From the NCBI GenBank assembly GCA_002221725.1, contig NJFT01000261.1, forward strand, positions 1 to 53,732: DNA of 53,732 nt, written 5' to 3'. The DNA is from Scedosporium boydii (taxonomy: Eukaryota; Ascomycota; Sordariomycetes; Microascales; Microascaceae). Positions 11,241-22,516 of the stretch are shown here, piece by piece; the stretch's first letter is position 1, and each line of letters begins with the position of its first letter. The notes below the pieces were generated by a model, which had not been told where the DNA came from, did not search any database, and saw only the letters and a program-made list of their open reading frames with translations. The translations under genes were made by a program, and so were the position numbers.

Positions 11241-12875
11241 TCACATGAGGCGACATTCGTCATTCCGATAGCCAGGGCCGTACGTCTCAATGCCACGTTC
11301 AAGATCGTTCGCTTTCCTCTTCTCCCTACTTTCCTTGGGGAAGTACTTTCGCATAAATCTTTCCAGTTGTATGTCGAGATTGGCTTTCGTACGTCAGTCT
11401 AGTCGTAATGGAAATGAGACAAAAAAAAAAAAAAAAAAAAGGATGTCGTTCCCAACTTACCTGGCGATGCTGTCATGATCGTATCAGATCGGCAAAGTGG
11501 GCAGTGCTTTTCACGTCGGCGCTGGAGCTTTACGACACATCGAATGCAGAACACATGCTCGCAGGAAAGGCGGATCGGCCGAAACGCAATCGAAAAACAG
11601 ACGGGGCAAAGATAGTCAGATATCTGAGGTACAACAGGTACCAGTTCCGTTGAGATTTGGGCGCACATATCTCGTGCCAAGGTGCCAGTGAGAAGCTTCC
11701 CAGACCCGACGGCGCCCGGGAAAAGCTTGGTCACAGCCAATGCAGTTCTCTTGTCGAATTCTTTGTGGAGGGTTACCGACTAGTTCATCGCGTCACGGAA
11801 GGAGGAAAGGGCTGCTTGGGCATGGAAGAACATACTTTTCAAAATCTTGGTGACGGCAAGTTTGTTTATTTCCTGGAACCGGAGATTTCGGAGTAAGTCC
11901 ACATTCAACCGGAAAAATCTGTCAAGGGCAACCCGACTCTCGGGAAGCCGAAATCGTTGAATGAGATTTAGCTTCTCTACTTCTTGCCTGAACCAGGCGA
12001 GCTGTCGAGCGGCGACTCCTAGTTCCCTGAATCCGTGATCATGTTCAAGTGTGGAGAAAAAAACTTGAGCATCTAGATATAAACTGAAAATGATGCGCCA
12101 CTTCTCTAAGTCGGTTTTTGCAATGTGAGTTGGTCTAGATAGTCGAGCAACGTCATGGCGGAGGGCGACAATCTCAGAACTCATCCTGCGTTCTTGGGTC
12201 GCTTGAAGCCCGTCCAGCTTGGTCACCTTTCCCAAGAGGATTCTAAAGAACTCATCGTCATAGGTGAGTGGTACTTTAAAGTGACTGTAAGTGTCGTCTC
12301 CTGGATCTGTAGTACTGCGTGCGATGACCACGTCATGATGCCGGCATAAAGTCGTACTCACAGAAGGCGTTGCACCAGGATCTCTTGACCTTTGATGACT
12401 CCTTGAGAGGGCATCGATGAGGGTTTTAGTAGCAGGGCCGAGGGACGCAAAATCAAGCTCCCGGGCCTCGTGCCGTGATTGGATTGCAGCAGTAAGCTGC
12501 GGTCGCAAAGTGTGCGGAGTGGAGGCTAGAAAACACGCACGAGTCAGCGACAGTCAAATACCAACCCCCAAACCGCAGAGGTCGGACAGTACCCTCAAGG
12601 TTGTACTTCAGGACCACTGGCGACCCGGAAGAAGGCTCCAGGAGATCAGGTAAAGTATCAGGGCCAAGACCTAGGTCAGTAAGCTCCTTCTGAACCATCT
12701 TGAGACATTTTTTCAATTGCCTATACGGGATCGCCAGTTCCACCCATTGAGGTGGAAAGTCTGGTGTGCATGGTTAGCCCAGTCCAAAAGCAAGGTGAAG
12801 CAATTTTTGCCATTCACTCATTCGGTACAAACCTTGATCCTTCAGCTCTTCGGCGAATGTGTGGGCAAATTTCAT
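11241..12875 (-). CDS. SPX domain-RING finger protein
   Basis: Five exons: 12875-12833, 12760-12593, 12525-11836, 11760-11461, 11383-11241; introns of 72, 67, 75 and 77 bp, all GT-AG, give 447 residues. The N-terminus M-K-F-A-H-T-F-A-E-E-L and F-P-P-Q-W-V-E-L-A-I-P-Y-R-Q-L-K-K-C is an SPX domain, which in its family senses inositol pyrophosphates and phosphate status. Residues 352-390 form a complete C3HC4 RING (C352, C355, C367, H369, C372, C375, C387, C390), so a ubiquitin ligase linked to phosphate signalling is the likely role. After the RING comes a basic helix with K-Y-F-P-K-E-S-R-E-K and the last four residues are C-R-L-M. The fourth intron contains a run of about 20 T on the coding strand. 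The gene is divergent from JJJ1 and tail-to-tail with the cystathionine enzyme. Confidence 0.93.
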
Positions 12876-13384
12876 GGTGGATGACGGTGTTATTACTATC
12901 TCTGTGAGTAAATAAATGCAATGAAAATAGACCTCCAAAAGAAAAGGAAAAATAGAATACTCTTAAAAAAAGAAGAATTCGAAGAAAAAAAAAAGGGAGG
13001 GGGCCTATCTTATTCCAGTTTGCTAGCACCTCAATAGGGATCACGAGGGCTCGGTTCTACTTAGCATCGGTTGATGTCCTTCCCAATGTCGTCCAATATT
13101 ATCACCGAAAGCTTGGCAGGCGTTGGCGTATTACATAATAACGTAATTGACCGAATTTCAACAACCCAAGTCAAAGTCGCTTCCAACGCTCCATCCGATT
13201 CAATGCCAAGGTTGGGTTCGTCAGCCTTCGAAGTACCAAGGGAGTGGCGAGGCCACAAGCAATCGAAGAGGCTGAAGCTACGAGACACATTTGAAGGCCA
13301 AGTTTGTGCAATCTTACGCTTGGAAAGAAAACAGAAAAAAAAGAGAAGGAAAAGGAAAAGGTATAAACCAAAAAAAAAAAAAAA
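12876..13384. promoter_or_regulatory. Shared divergent promoter, SPX-RING / JJJ1
   Basis: 509 bp separate the two start codons. It contains several A-rich/T-rich tracts, including an uninterrupted A tract that runs directly into the JJJ1 ATG (13371-13385). No single regulatory motif stands out to me. Confidence 0.6.
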
Positions 13385-15053
13385 ATGGGCGGTCAACAGT
13401 CTTCTGAAAGTAGTGGGGCGAGCAACCCACCCCCAACATCTTGCTACTATGAACTTCTAGGAGTTGCTCAAACTGCTTCGAGTGATGAGTGAGTAGGCAT
13501 TTTGCTCAAACTCATAACTTCGAAGCGCTGACTGTGTAACATAGTATTCGAAAGGCTTACAGGAGAAGGGCGCTTGAGCTTCATCCAGATAAGAATATAG
13601 AAGACTCTGAAAACGCCAGCCGCCGCTTCGCCCAGCTGCAGGCTGCGTATGAAATCCTCTCCGATCCGCAGGAGCGCGCTTGGTATGATTCTCATAAGGA
13701 TGCGATTCTGCATGGCCGAGGAACTGGAGAATCTCAAGAGTCCGAGTTTCGCAACGTCCATGTAACCTCCGCGGACGAAATAGTGTCTCTTGTCGGACGT
13801 TTCAATACGGCCATTCCATTCTCAGATGAGCCGGGTGGTTTTTTTGGCGAGTTGAGAGACGTTTTCGACCGCCTTGCCACAGAGGAGGTGGCATTAGGCG
13901 ACTATGAAGACAGCCAGATCCCAGCCTATCCATCGTTCGGTGTATCCACCGATGCCTATGAAACAGTGGTTCGGCCCTTCTACACGGCGTGGCTGTCATT
14001 TTCTACGCACAAGTCCTTTGCCTGGAAGGATAAATATAGGCTATCCGACGCCCCGGATAGGAGAGTACGTCGGTTAATGGAAAAGGAAAACAAGAAGTTG
14101 CGGGAGGATGCGATCAAAGAGTTCAATGAGGCTGTCCGGTTCTTGGTTAACTTCTCCCGGAAACGTGACCCGCGGTATATCGCGAATGCTGTCTCTACCT
14201 CAGACCGACAGAAGGCCCTGCGTGATGTCGTTGCTGCCCAAGCCGCGAGGTCGCGGGCGGCGAACCAAGAAAAGCTTCACGGCTCTGTGGTTCCTGAGTG
14301 GATACAAACAAAAGATGAAGACGCAGCGTTGACTTCCGAGGATGAGGAGTCGGAAGTCGACATCGAACACATCGAGTGTATTATTTGCAACAAAATATTC
14401 AAGAGCGAAAACCAGTACCAAGCACATGAACGGAGCAAGAAACACACCAAAGCAGTACAACAGCTGCGCCATAAGATGAGACGAGAAAATCGGGATCTCA
14501 ACCTTGATCGAACTGATAACCAAGCTTCACTCGACCCAAAACTCGAGAGAACATCTGAGCCCGACATCAATTCTTCCGACGGGGAACCCGATACGCAAGA
14601 CCAGGGAGATCCTGATGAATGCCTCGGAACGGTACCGGAGTATAAGTCTAGTGACAGTATCGTCGGGACCCCGGGGCCACCTATTACTTCTGCTACCACC
14701 GCAATAAGCGAGAATAGAACTCACGATCAAGACGAAGCTGGCATAGACAGCTTGATTCGTCGACCTGGCGAAGCCCATGATTATGAAGCCCCTCCGGTTC
14801 CCAAAGTCGGTAAGGCCAAAGCGAAAAGGGATAAACGAGCCGCCCGCCAAGAGGCTGCGGCCCGGCAATCGACTTCGGTAGGCCACCTATTCGTTTATCT
14901 ATAACTTGCCTTCAACCATACCTTTCAAACCCCCGTCTAACTGTGCAACTTTCCCCACAGACCTTAACGTGCAACGTTTGCAACGAGCACTTCGTCTCGC
15001 GTACTAAGCTCTTCACCCATATCCGTACGCAGGGCCATGCAGCCCCTTCCTAA
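13385..15053 (+). CDS. JJJ1: J-protein Jjj1 (ribosome biogenesis, J domain plus two C2H2 fingers)
   Basis: Exons 13385-13488, 13545-14877 and 14961-15053 (introns 56 and 83 bp) encode 509 residues. The J domain starts at C-Y-Y-E-L-L-G-V; the first intron falls inside it and the join gives D-D-I-R-K-A-Y with the HPD motif at 48-50, so Hsp70 stimulation should be intact. A conserved middle (F-Y-T-A-W-L-S-F-S-T-H-K-S-F-A-W and R-L-M-E-K-E-N-K-K) is diagnostic of Jjj1. A first C2H2 finger reads C-I-I-C-N-K-I-F-K-S ... H-E-R-S-K-K-H; the short last exon adds a second, C-N-V-C-N-E-H-F ... H-I-R-T-Q-G-H. Known role: cytosolic co-chaperone that releases Arx1 from late 60S particles. The region between the fingers is acidic and low in order. 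Confidence 0.94.
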
Positions 15054-15259
15054 CCCAACTTCCACGGTCATGACATAGCCATAGAACAGGAGGTATGATG
15101 ATCGAAATAAAAGATTATTACAAAACATTCCACAGGTTGCTTTGGTGAGGCCGCCGCGAGAATAGTCTCCATGCTCTCATCTAAAATTCATCCGCGATTC
15201 CAACTCGCCTGCTTCTATTTCTGTGATGCTGGTAACCAGCGCAGCATGTAGAACAGCCT

Positions 15260-16794
15260 CTAGCTCAGAACCATGACGCCTTCGTCATCCACAACCTCCT
15301 CGGCGTCGTACTCATCCTCACTTAGCGACTGGACATCATCGACGGTTGCATGGCCGTCACTATTGCGACTGGATAGGGGGTTGTGATCCGAGACCGATAT
15401 TACTGCCTTTCCCTGAACATGCTTGATTGACTTTCTCCATTCAAACCAGTCGTCCTCGTCCTTAATGATAAAGCCAATTAACATGCTGGGGTCCATTTCC
15501 TTCACGTGCAATTTGCGCAATCGTCGAGTGTGACAGGAATTCACCTCCTCATCGGAGTACTGCTGCGGGTCTGGATAGTAGGGCAGGGCAGGTCGAGTGT
15601 GGTGCGGATCTAGATAGAAAAGATAGGGCCCCTGTGCGCCAATGAAGTAGTGGGAAGAGGATGGACGGCCCCTGTATATAAAGTCAGTGAGGCAGCCGAG
15701 AGCGCGCTGAGCCAGAACTTACCCAGCTATCCCCACGGATTGCGGTAGTTGGAGTGAAGCGATAAGAGCATCCCAATATACCGGGGTGATTTTGTCAATC
15801 CCCAACCTTGTGCCAACGAGGACTAACGTAGGCCAGAATCGCCCGCCTTGTGGCTTCGCGATATTCATAAATTCATCCTCGTACACGTCGGGGCCGTCTC
15901 CAGTCGAGTAGACTCGGAGATCCTCATCGTTCTCGTTTACTAGTGCCCTAATCCCCCACATTAGATTATGATATCTATCCACGGTCAAGGTTTCCCTGTT
16001 CATGGTGTGCCTACTGAATACATCTAGCGGTGGCTGACGGACCAAACCACTCTCCGGGATATTTACCGCAACATGCTGCGCCGTATCGTACAAAGTTATG
16101 GATAGAGTACGGCGCTCTTTGGTCATCTGCAAACATAGCAATGATGGATTTTTCATCGAGACTGAGTTGGTTCCTTCGCCAACCTGTAGCCGCCTGTTAG
16201 CGCAGGCATGGGAGTTGGACGAAGGAAGTATACCGTACTTCTTCCTAGACGCCGTATGGACATGGCATTGGCCAAGAGACTCTGCCCAGATCTAATCATG
16301 CAACCCCAGCCACTGTCGGAAGAGAATCCATTTTGGTCCGCTAGCTGGCTCTTCATCTTCATGGAGAACGAAAGGGCGGAGAAGGCATCGGGGTGTGAGG
16401 AGCGGGGAATGGGTTCGAACCCAGAGCGGTAAGTCATCCATAATTTAGCTTCAAAGTCATCTAAAAAAAGAGGAGGCCAACCCCCCTCTCCATCATGGCT
16501 ATCAGACCGTGGAGCTGGAGGATGGCTCGAAGGATCAGTCCTCGGGCATGCTTCTGGCTGGTTCCTCAGAGGTTCCAGGCCCCCCGCGGACCGAGAACCG
16601 GCATCAAACGACCTGGGCGATGATGGTAATAGTACGGGCGAAACACTGATTTCGGCCGGGCGAGTACTCTCTGCGAGGGTGTATGATGACCCAAGGCACC
16701 AGACAGGCTGGTCAACGGCGGTATCGTTCGTTGGCTCGGGGTCCCAGAACCTCTGTACTATTCGCCGATAGCGACTAAAGTCGACCGTCGCCAT
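15260..16794 (-). CDS. ATG4: Autophagy cysteine protease Atg4
   Basis: Four exons: 16794-16239, 16183-16015, 15947-15723, 15671-15260; introns of 55, 67 and 51 bp. The product has 453 residues. Atg4 (peptidase family C54) trims the C-terminus of Atg8 and later frees it from phosphatidylethanolamine in the cytosol. The catalytic Cys165 sits in [13 protein letters not shown], and the Asp338/His340 pair in [11 protein letters not shown]; the block [14 protein letters not shown] and [15 protein letters not shown] are also canonical. The C-terminal tail is very acidic (residues ~425-453). All catalytic residues are present, so the gene looks functional. Tail-to-tail with JJJ1 (206 bp apart) and divergent from SQS1. 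Confidence 0.95.
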
Positions 16795-17510
16795 TGGTAT
16801 TTCTTAAACTGCTTAAATTTGTCGTGGTTTTCTTAATGTCGTTATAGATTTCGGTAAACCACGTTCGAAGCTGGAGATGCAGGCATTCATGAAGGGATGC
16901 GAGACCAGCTTCCAAGCGTGTCTAGTGACGCATTGGGTGGGGACCATCTGTGGGGTAATCATGTGCACCAAAAGACCAACAGCTCAGCTGCTTCGTAAAA
17001 CTAAACTGCACGACAAAGAACCTTGTTCTGGACTGAATGCTGATCTCCAAGCATTAAAGTAACTTGTACTTGTACTTCGTGTCCTTCGGCCTCCTCAGGC
17101 GAAACTATTGATTATTACTTGTGCATTGTAGTTAGTTTTGACCCGCCACCGCCACTGTTTTGTTGCCTCTATGGCATTCTCGATGTGGGGTGGATAAGAG
17201 GAGCAGTACCGCCAGGCAAGAGGAAGGCATCATTGACAGGATGGAAAAGTGACCACCAACCCGTTTTATTTTATTTTTATTTTTTTTATCCCCCCTCCCC
17301 CTTCGCTTTAAATGGATTACAATTAAACCCCCGTCTTAGAGCGTGTAAAGTTGGGAGCAGAACCCTCTGATCGAACAAGAGACGACCGCAGAGATAAACT
17401 ACTCAGTTTCAACTGTCCAACTGTCTACTTTTCTTTCTATTCTATTCCGTCGCTAGTTAAGGCGTTATCACGGGAATTGTTTGTCCCACGTCCCATCCGT
17501 CACTGCTCAC
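16795..17510. promoter_or_regulatory. Shared divergent promoter, ATG4 / SQS1
   Basis: 716 bp between start codons. Contains a T-rich tract with a C-rich end at about 17270-17305 and a CTTGTACTTGTACTTCG word near 17065. I searched it for a missing Gly/Arg-rich first exon of SQS1 and found none. Confidence 0.55.
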
Positions 17511-18984
17511 ATGGCGCCGACAAACTCACGGGAGATGCGTAAACGGGTTTTTACACTCACGGAGGAAGCTAACCAGACCTCCCGGCGGTCCCAATCAGCC
17601 TGGGCGTCCAATGCAAGGCTTAGGGATAACCCCGTTTCATTTACCACCGCCGGCCTCAAGGATCCCTTTCAGAATGAGGAGAACCAAGACTCGCCTCCTG
17701 ACGGCTCGAAAAATGGAATGGTGAGCGAATATGGTCTCTCCGACCCCACGCTTAACAGAGTATCACCGAGGAAGGAGACATATTGCGACGGGTTCCTCTC
17801 AGCCGACCAAAGCCCTCACTCAGGCAATGCGGATTCCTGCCGACAAGAAGCCATGGACGCAATGAATAGTCACGCCAGCAACACGCAACCTTACAAACCC
17901 CAGACCAACAGATCTTCGCGTCACTCTATTTCCTCCGATGCAAGTGACGTTGTAATTCTCTTCAAAGGTAGGAAGGCGCAGATTAGTACTGTCGAACCCT
18001 TTGGACTGGAAGAGATGAGTAGTGAGGTTCGGGAATTAGAAGCCCAGACCGCCACGGAAGCAGAAGCAGAGGTAGGCGAAGGATCTGATGTGGATGAGAG
18101 TAATCCTTGGCTCAACGACAGCTCCGAGGTTGAGGAAAATGAGTCGGATGATGGCAATGCGGAACAGGAGGATTATCTCGCAAACCTACTTGCCAGTGGG
18201 GAGCAACTTAGTGTCTCGAAGTTTCACTTTCGAGATCTTGGTGATTCCGACGAGCAAATTTACCAGGAGAGCGAGGCGGAGATATCTGGCCTCGACGCTT
18301 TCTTCTCCACGATAGCCGACGCCCAAAATCCCCGAGTTCGCAGCAGACAGGGTAGTCGCGCCTCCCGAGTACTGAGTAAAAAGCGAACCAAGACGCAGCT
18401 TTTGGCAGCTAAGTATCCGGTCGACATGACGATGGAACAGATTATAGCGGAACTGCAAAATTTCCTCACCTCCTCGGAAGAACAGTAAGTGAGAAGTGCA
18501 TCATCTTTTGACCTGTTTCTGGTCTCCGAAGCAATCTCTAAAAGTGTGCAGAGTCTCCTTCCCACCGCTGTCGAAGCCATTCCGAAAAGCCATCCACGAA
18601 ATGGCTCGACCACTTGGCTTGAAATCGAAGTCTGTCGGACGAGGCGAAACGCGACGTCCTGTGCTCTACCGAACCAAAGCCACCCCGAAATTCCACCCCG
18701 CAACGCTAACCGTAGCAAAGCGGGTTGCCAATCGCTTCTTGGGCGAAAAACACAAAATGGAGATAGGCACGATGCCAAAGAACCCCAACGCGCTAGGTCG
18801 TTATAAAGATGGCGATGTTGTCGGTAACGGTCTCCCGGAAATTGGTACAGAGAACCGCGGACGAGCGATGCTGGAAAAGATGGGATGGAGCACCGGGATG
18901 GCACTGGGATCTCATGGCAACAAAGGCATTCTTCAGCCCGTCCCCCAAGTTGTAAAGCGGACTAAGGCGGGGTTGGGCCAGTGA
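17511..18984 (+). CDS. SQS1: G-patch protein Sqs1 (splicing / ribosome biogenesis cofactor)
   Basis: Exons 17511-18484 and 18552-18984 (67-bp intron) encode 468 residues. Sqs1/Pfa1 is the G-patch activator of the DEAH helicase Prp43, acting in pre-mRNA splicing and small-subunit maturation (family knowledge). Visible parts: the F-T-L-T-E-E-A block near the start, a long acidic disordered middle with D-Y-L-A-N-L-L and D-L-G-D-S-D, then across the splice F-P-P-L-S-K-P-F-R-K-A-I-H-E-M-A and the basic R3H-like region R-R-P-V-L-Y-R-T. The C-terminal G-patch is G-R-A-M-L-E-K-M-G-W-S ... G-L-G-Q. Family members normally begin with a Gly/Arg-rich stretch; here the start at 17511 leaves only about 14 residues before the conserved block, so either that part is lost or a short first exon is missed. 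Confidence 0.88.
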
Positions 18985-19236
18985 AGCGGGAAAAGACAAG
19001 GGGAAGATCATGTAAAACATGTAAATTGATACGTTCCAATTCGACCGGATCCCTAATCTCAATAGTGTACAGCCGCGAACCCCGTTAACCGTGCAAAGAA
19101 AAAGAAAAAATCATTGTCCCCGAAAAAAAGAAAACCATCCGTAACGCATTAAAGACACTGAAAGGAGACACGTGTTACCCGCCCCAAGCATGGTCTGCCA
19201 GACACCAGATGACAAGTCTAAAAGACGCAAAACCAC

Positions 19237-19812
<576 letters not shown>

Positions 19813-20803
19813 TATGAAAATTTGGAAAATAAACTGGGAGTCGTGCGATGAAATGCGTTACGTGAGGGCGACGTTGATGTCAAAATATTTGGCAGTATGG
19901 ATAGTAGAAAGATGAGTTGGAGAAGGATGTTGAGGAAGAGGATGGGGGGATGTTGAACCTTTTTGTAGGTGGACGCGACCAGTACTGATTCAGCAAATGG
20001 GTAGGGAAAGGCGTGGCAGAGGTCAAAGTGCATAATATACCTTTACAGTATTTGCGTGACAACTGGGGTACGAAGGTACTTAATACCAGTTAAATTTGTG
20101 CGAATTGCTGTCCTCGTTGCCGAGCCACACCACAACATTGCCAAAAGCGGAAATTTCTGGGGCTTCAAGCCTCAGTTAACTTGACGCGTTAGGAACGCGT
20201 GGCTTACCCAAGTACAATTGGAGAGTACCTCGAGTCCCCAGACATCTGACGCCATTGACAGTGAGAGGGACTTGCCAAAGAAAAGGAAGGAAAAAATTAA
20301 TAAAGCATCCTTAATTTGTGGTTTATTCTATGTCCGGATGCCAGCGCCTACAGCGATCTTGATAAAAAGAAAGAAAAAAAAAAAATGAAATCTGTAAATT
20401 GAATATAGGGGAAAAGTTGCTTTCGAGACTCACACAGAATTATGCACCACCTTGTAAGTCAAGCAGAGCTTGTCATGAAGGGTGGAGTCATTGGTATGTT
20501 CGAATTAGTCAGATCAAACAGGTGGGCGTGTTTTGCACTCACTTTCAAGGGCACATAGACATTTCCATTTTCGGACTAGTGGGGCTCATCAGATTCCAGT
20601 GATCCGTGACCGCGCCAGCCAGAACGCGAAAACTACTTAATCCTCTCCTCCCCCAAAAGCCCACACCTTTAACTTTGTTCTTCATCAGCTCTTCTCGATT
20701 TATCCTCCGCGCCCAACTCAAACATTAGCACCTGTCGCATTCTTGCAGCTTTTCAAGCACAAATCATCTCTCGCCCCATTTTTAATAAACAATCACCGCG
20801 AAA
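19813..20803. promoter_or_regulatory. Divergent histone promoter with MluI-box motifs
   Basis: 991 bp between H2B and H2A. Two perfect ACGCGT words (MluI cell-cycle boxes) lie at 20184-20189 and 20195-20200, 11 bp apart start to start, roughly one helical turn. Two CGCGAAAA words, the related SBF/E2F-type half, lie at 20625-20632 and 20797-20804, the second touching the H2A start codon. In yeasts these words bind MBF/SBF and drive G1/S genes; a role here is inferred. Confidence 0.65.
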
Positions 20804-21334
<531 letters not shown>

Positions 21335-21554
21335 GCGTCATGTGCACAATTTCTTTGTTTTCCGGCTGGTTGGCTGTTTCGGTCATGAAATTTGGGGTCA
21401 TACGGTTCTGGGTCCAGGGTTGTTTTTAATTGTTTTTTTCGGGTTGTACAATAATGCCCACGGTTAGGGTTATGAATTAAAGTGTCTATTGAACATTCTA
21501 CGGGCCTCCCTGGCCTCCCATTTTGGTCTATCAACTTATCCGGGTTCGTAAATG

Positions 21555-22108
21555 TCAATGGTCCATGGCGCGCGGTGCTGGTCGGGGGATTAGTATCTTG
21601 GGAATCGGGCGATTAGGGTCAATAGAAACTCACGGTCGAGATAAGGAGCCGGCAGGTTTCTTTCGTATTTGCTGCCTGCAGGAGAAGAACCGGGTTTAGT
21701 AAGAGACTCATGGTCAATCAAGCAGTTAGCAAGAACGGGGATCCTTACCACCAGGTGCGCAGGGCGGAATGCAGGGTTCGGGGTGTTTCCAACTTTCGAG
21801 AAGCTTTTCCGTCTCCGCAAGCAATGCCTTCATTGTCAAGTGTTAGGGAGTCAGTTGTGCCAAAAGGTTCGAGCTGATAATTGTACTTGCCCTTTGTTGT
21901 CTGGGATCAGTCACAGTCCGGTTCGCTTCGAAGAGAGAGCGAATGTAGAGCGCCTGGCCTCTCCAGACATGGCGATGCACTGCCCAGTCAAGCGAGAGCT
22001 TGAGCGCTCTCCGATATAAAGATCTGTGTGAGCCAAAACCCATCAGCTGTTTGAACGATGAGCGAATACCACGGAGAGAGCCTACAGAGTTGCTTTTCGG
22101 GTAGCCAT
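21555..22108 (-). CDS. Complex I LYR subunit, NDUFB9 (B22) type
   Basis: Five small exons: 22108-22086, 22023-21891, 21827-21749, 21675-21634, 21577-21555, giving 99 residues. The order restores a clear family sequence: L-S-L-Y-R-R-A-L-K-L-S-L-D-W with the LYR motif at 10-12, H-V-W-R-G-Q-A-L-Y-I-R-S-L-F-E-A-N, D-P-R-Q-Q-R-A-L-L-A-E-T-E-K-L-L, W-K-H-P-E-P, A-P-G-G-S-K-Y-E-R-N-L-P-A-P and L-D-P-P. NDUFB9/B22 is an accessory subunit of NADH:ubiquinone oxidoreductase in the inner mitochondrial membrane and binds acyl carrier protein through its LYR fold. Intron 2 (21828-21890) has a GC donor in place of GT. The last exon (8 residues) is the least certain. Head-to-head with KGD2, another mitochondrial gene. 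Confidence 0.9.
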
Positions 22109-22516
22109 TGTGCCAGTGTCCAAGTCGGCTGTGCCTCACAAAAAGTCGCAAAGTCCCTGGGGGATCTGTTAATTGGAGGGTCGTTGCGTGAGAGGGAAGT
22201 TGGATGGTTGTGTTGAATTGTTTTGCAGAATCTCATTGTTGCGACGCTAATAGTGCCTGAGGCAGTGAACTTTTGGCATACACGTCATTGGCCAATGAGT
22301 TCGCTCCAATGACCCGAGGTTGTACCAGGACTGAAAAAGGTTATCTCATTGGATTGTTTCTTATTATCCTCCTTCATTAAATCTCACATTTCGTTAGAAA
22401 AGAGCAAAAAAAAGGCGCGACAGTGCCCCGACTCAAGAGTAAACTGGTTCTTTTTCTCCCCTCGGATATCTCGGTTTTGAAGCAGCGCCCAAGGTTCCTA
22501 CGGTATTTCGCCAATC
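22109..22516. promoter_or_regulatory. Divergent promoter with CCAAT cluster, NDUFB9 / KGD2
   Basis: 408 bp between start codons. Four CCAAT-type pentamers fall within 66 bp: ATTGG 22287-22291, CCAAT 22292-22296 (together a palindromic ATTGGCCAAT), CCAAT 22306-22310 and ATTGG 22348-22352. The CCAAT-binding HAP/CBC complex is a known regulator of respiratory and iron-dependent genes in fungi; that it acts on this pair is inferred. Confidence 0.65.

Noticed and set aside
13385..13510. JJJ1 starting at 13783 as an intact downstream frame
   Set aside because: That would remove the J domain; the two-exon join gives a perfect J domain with HPD.
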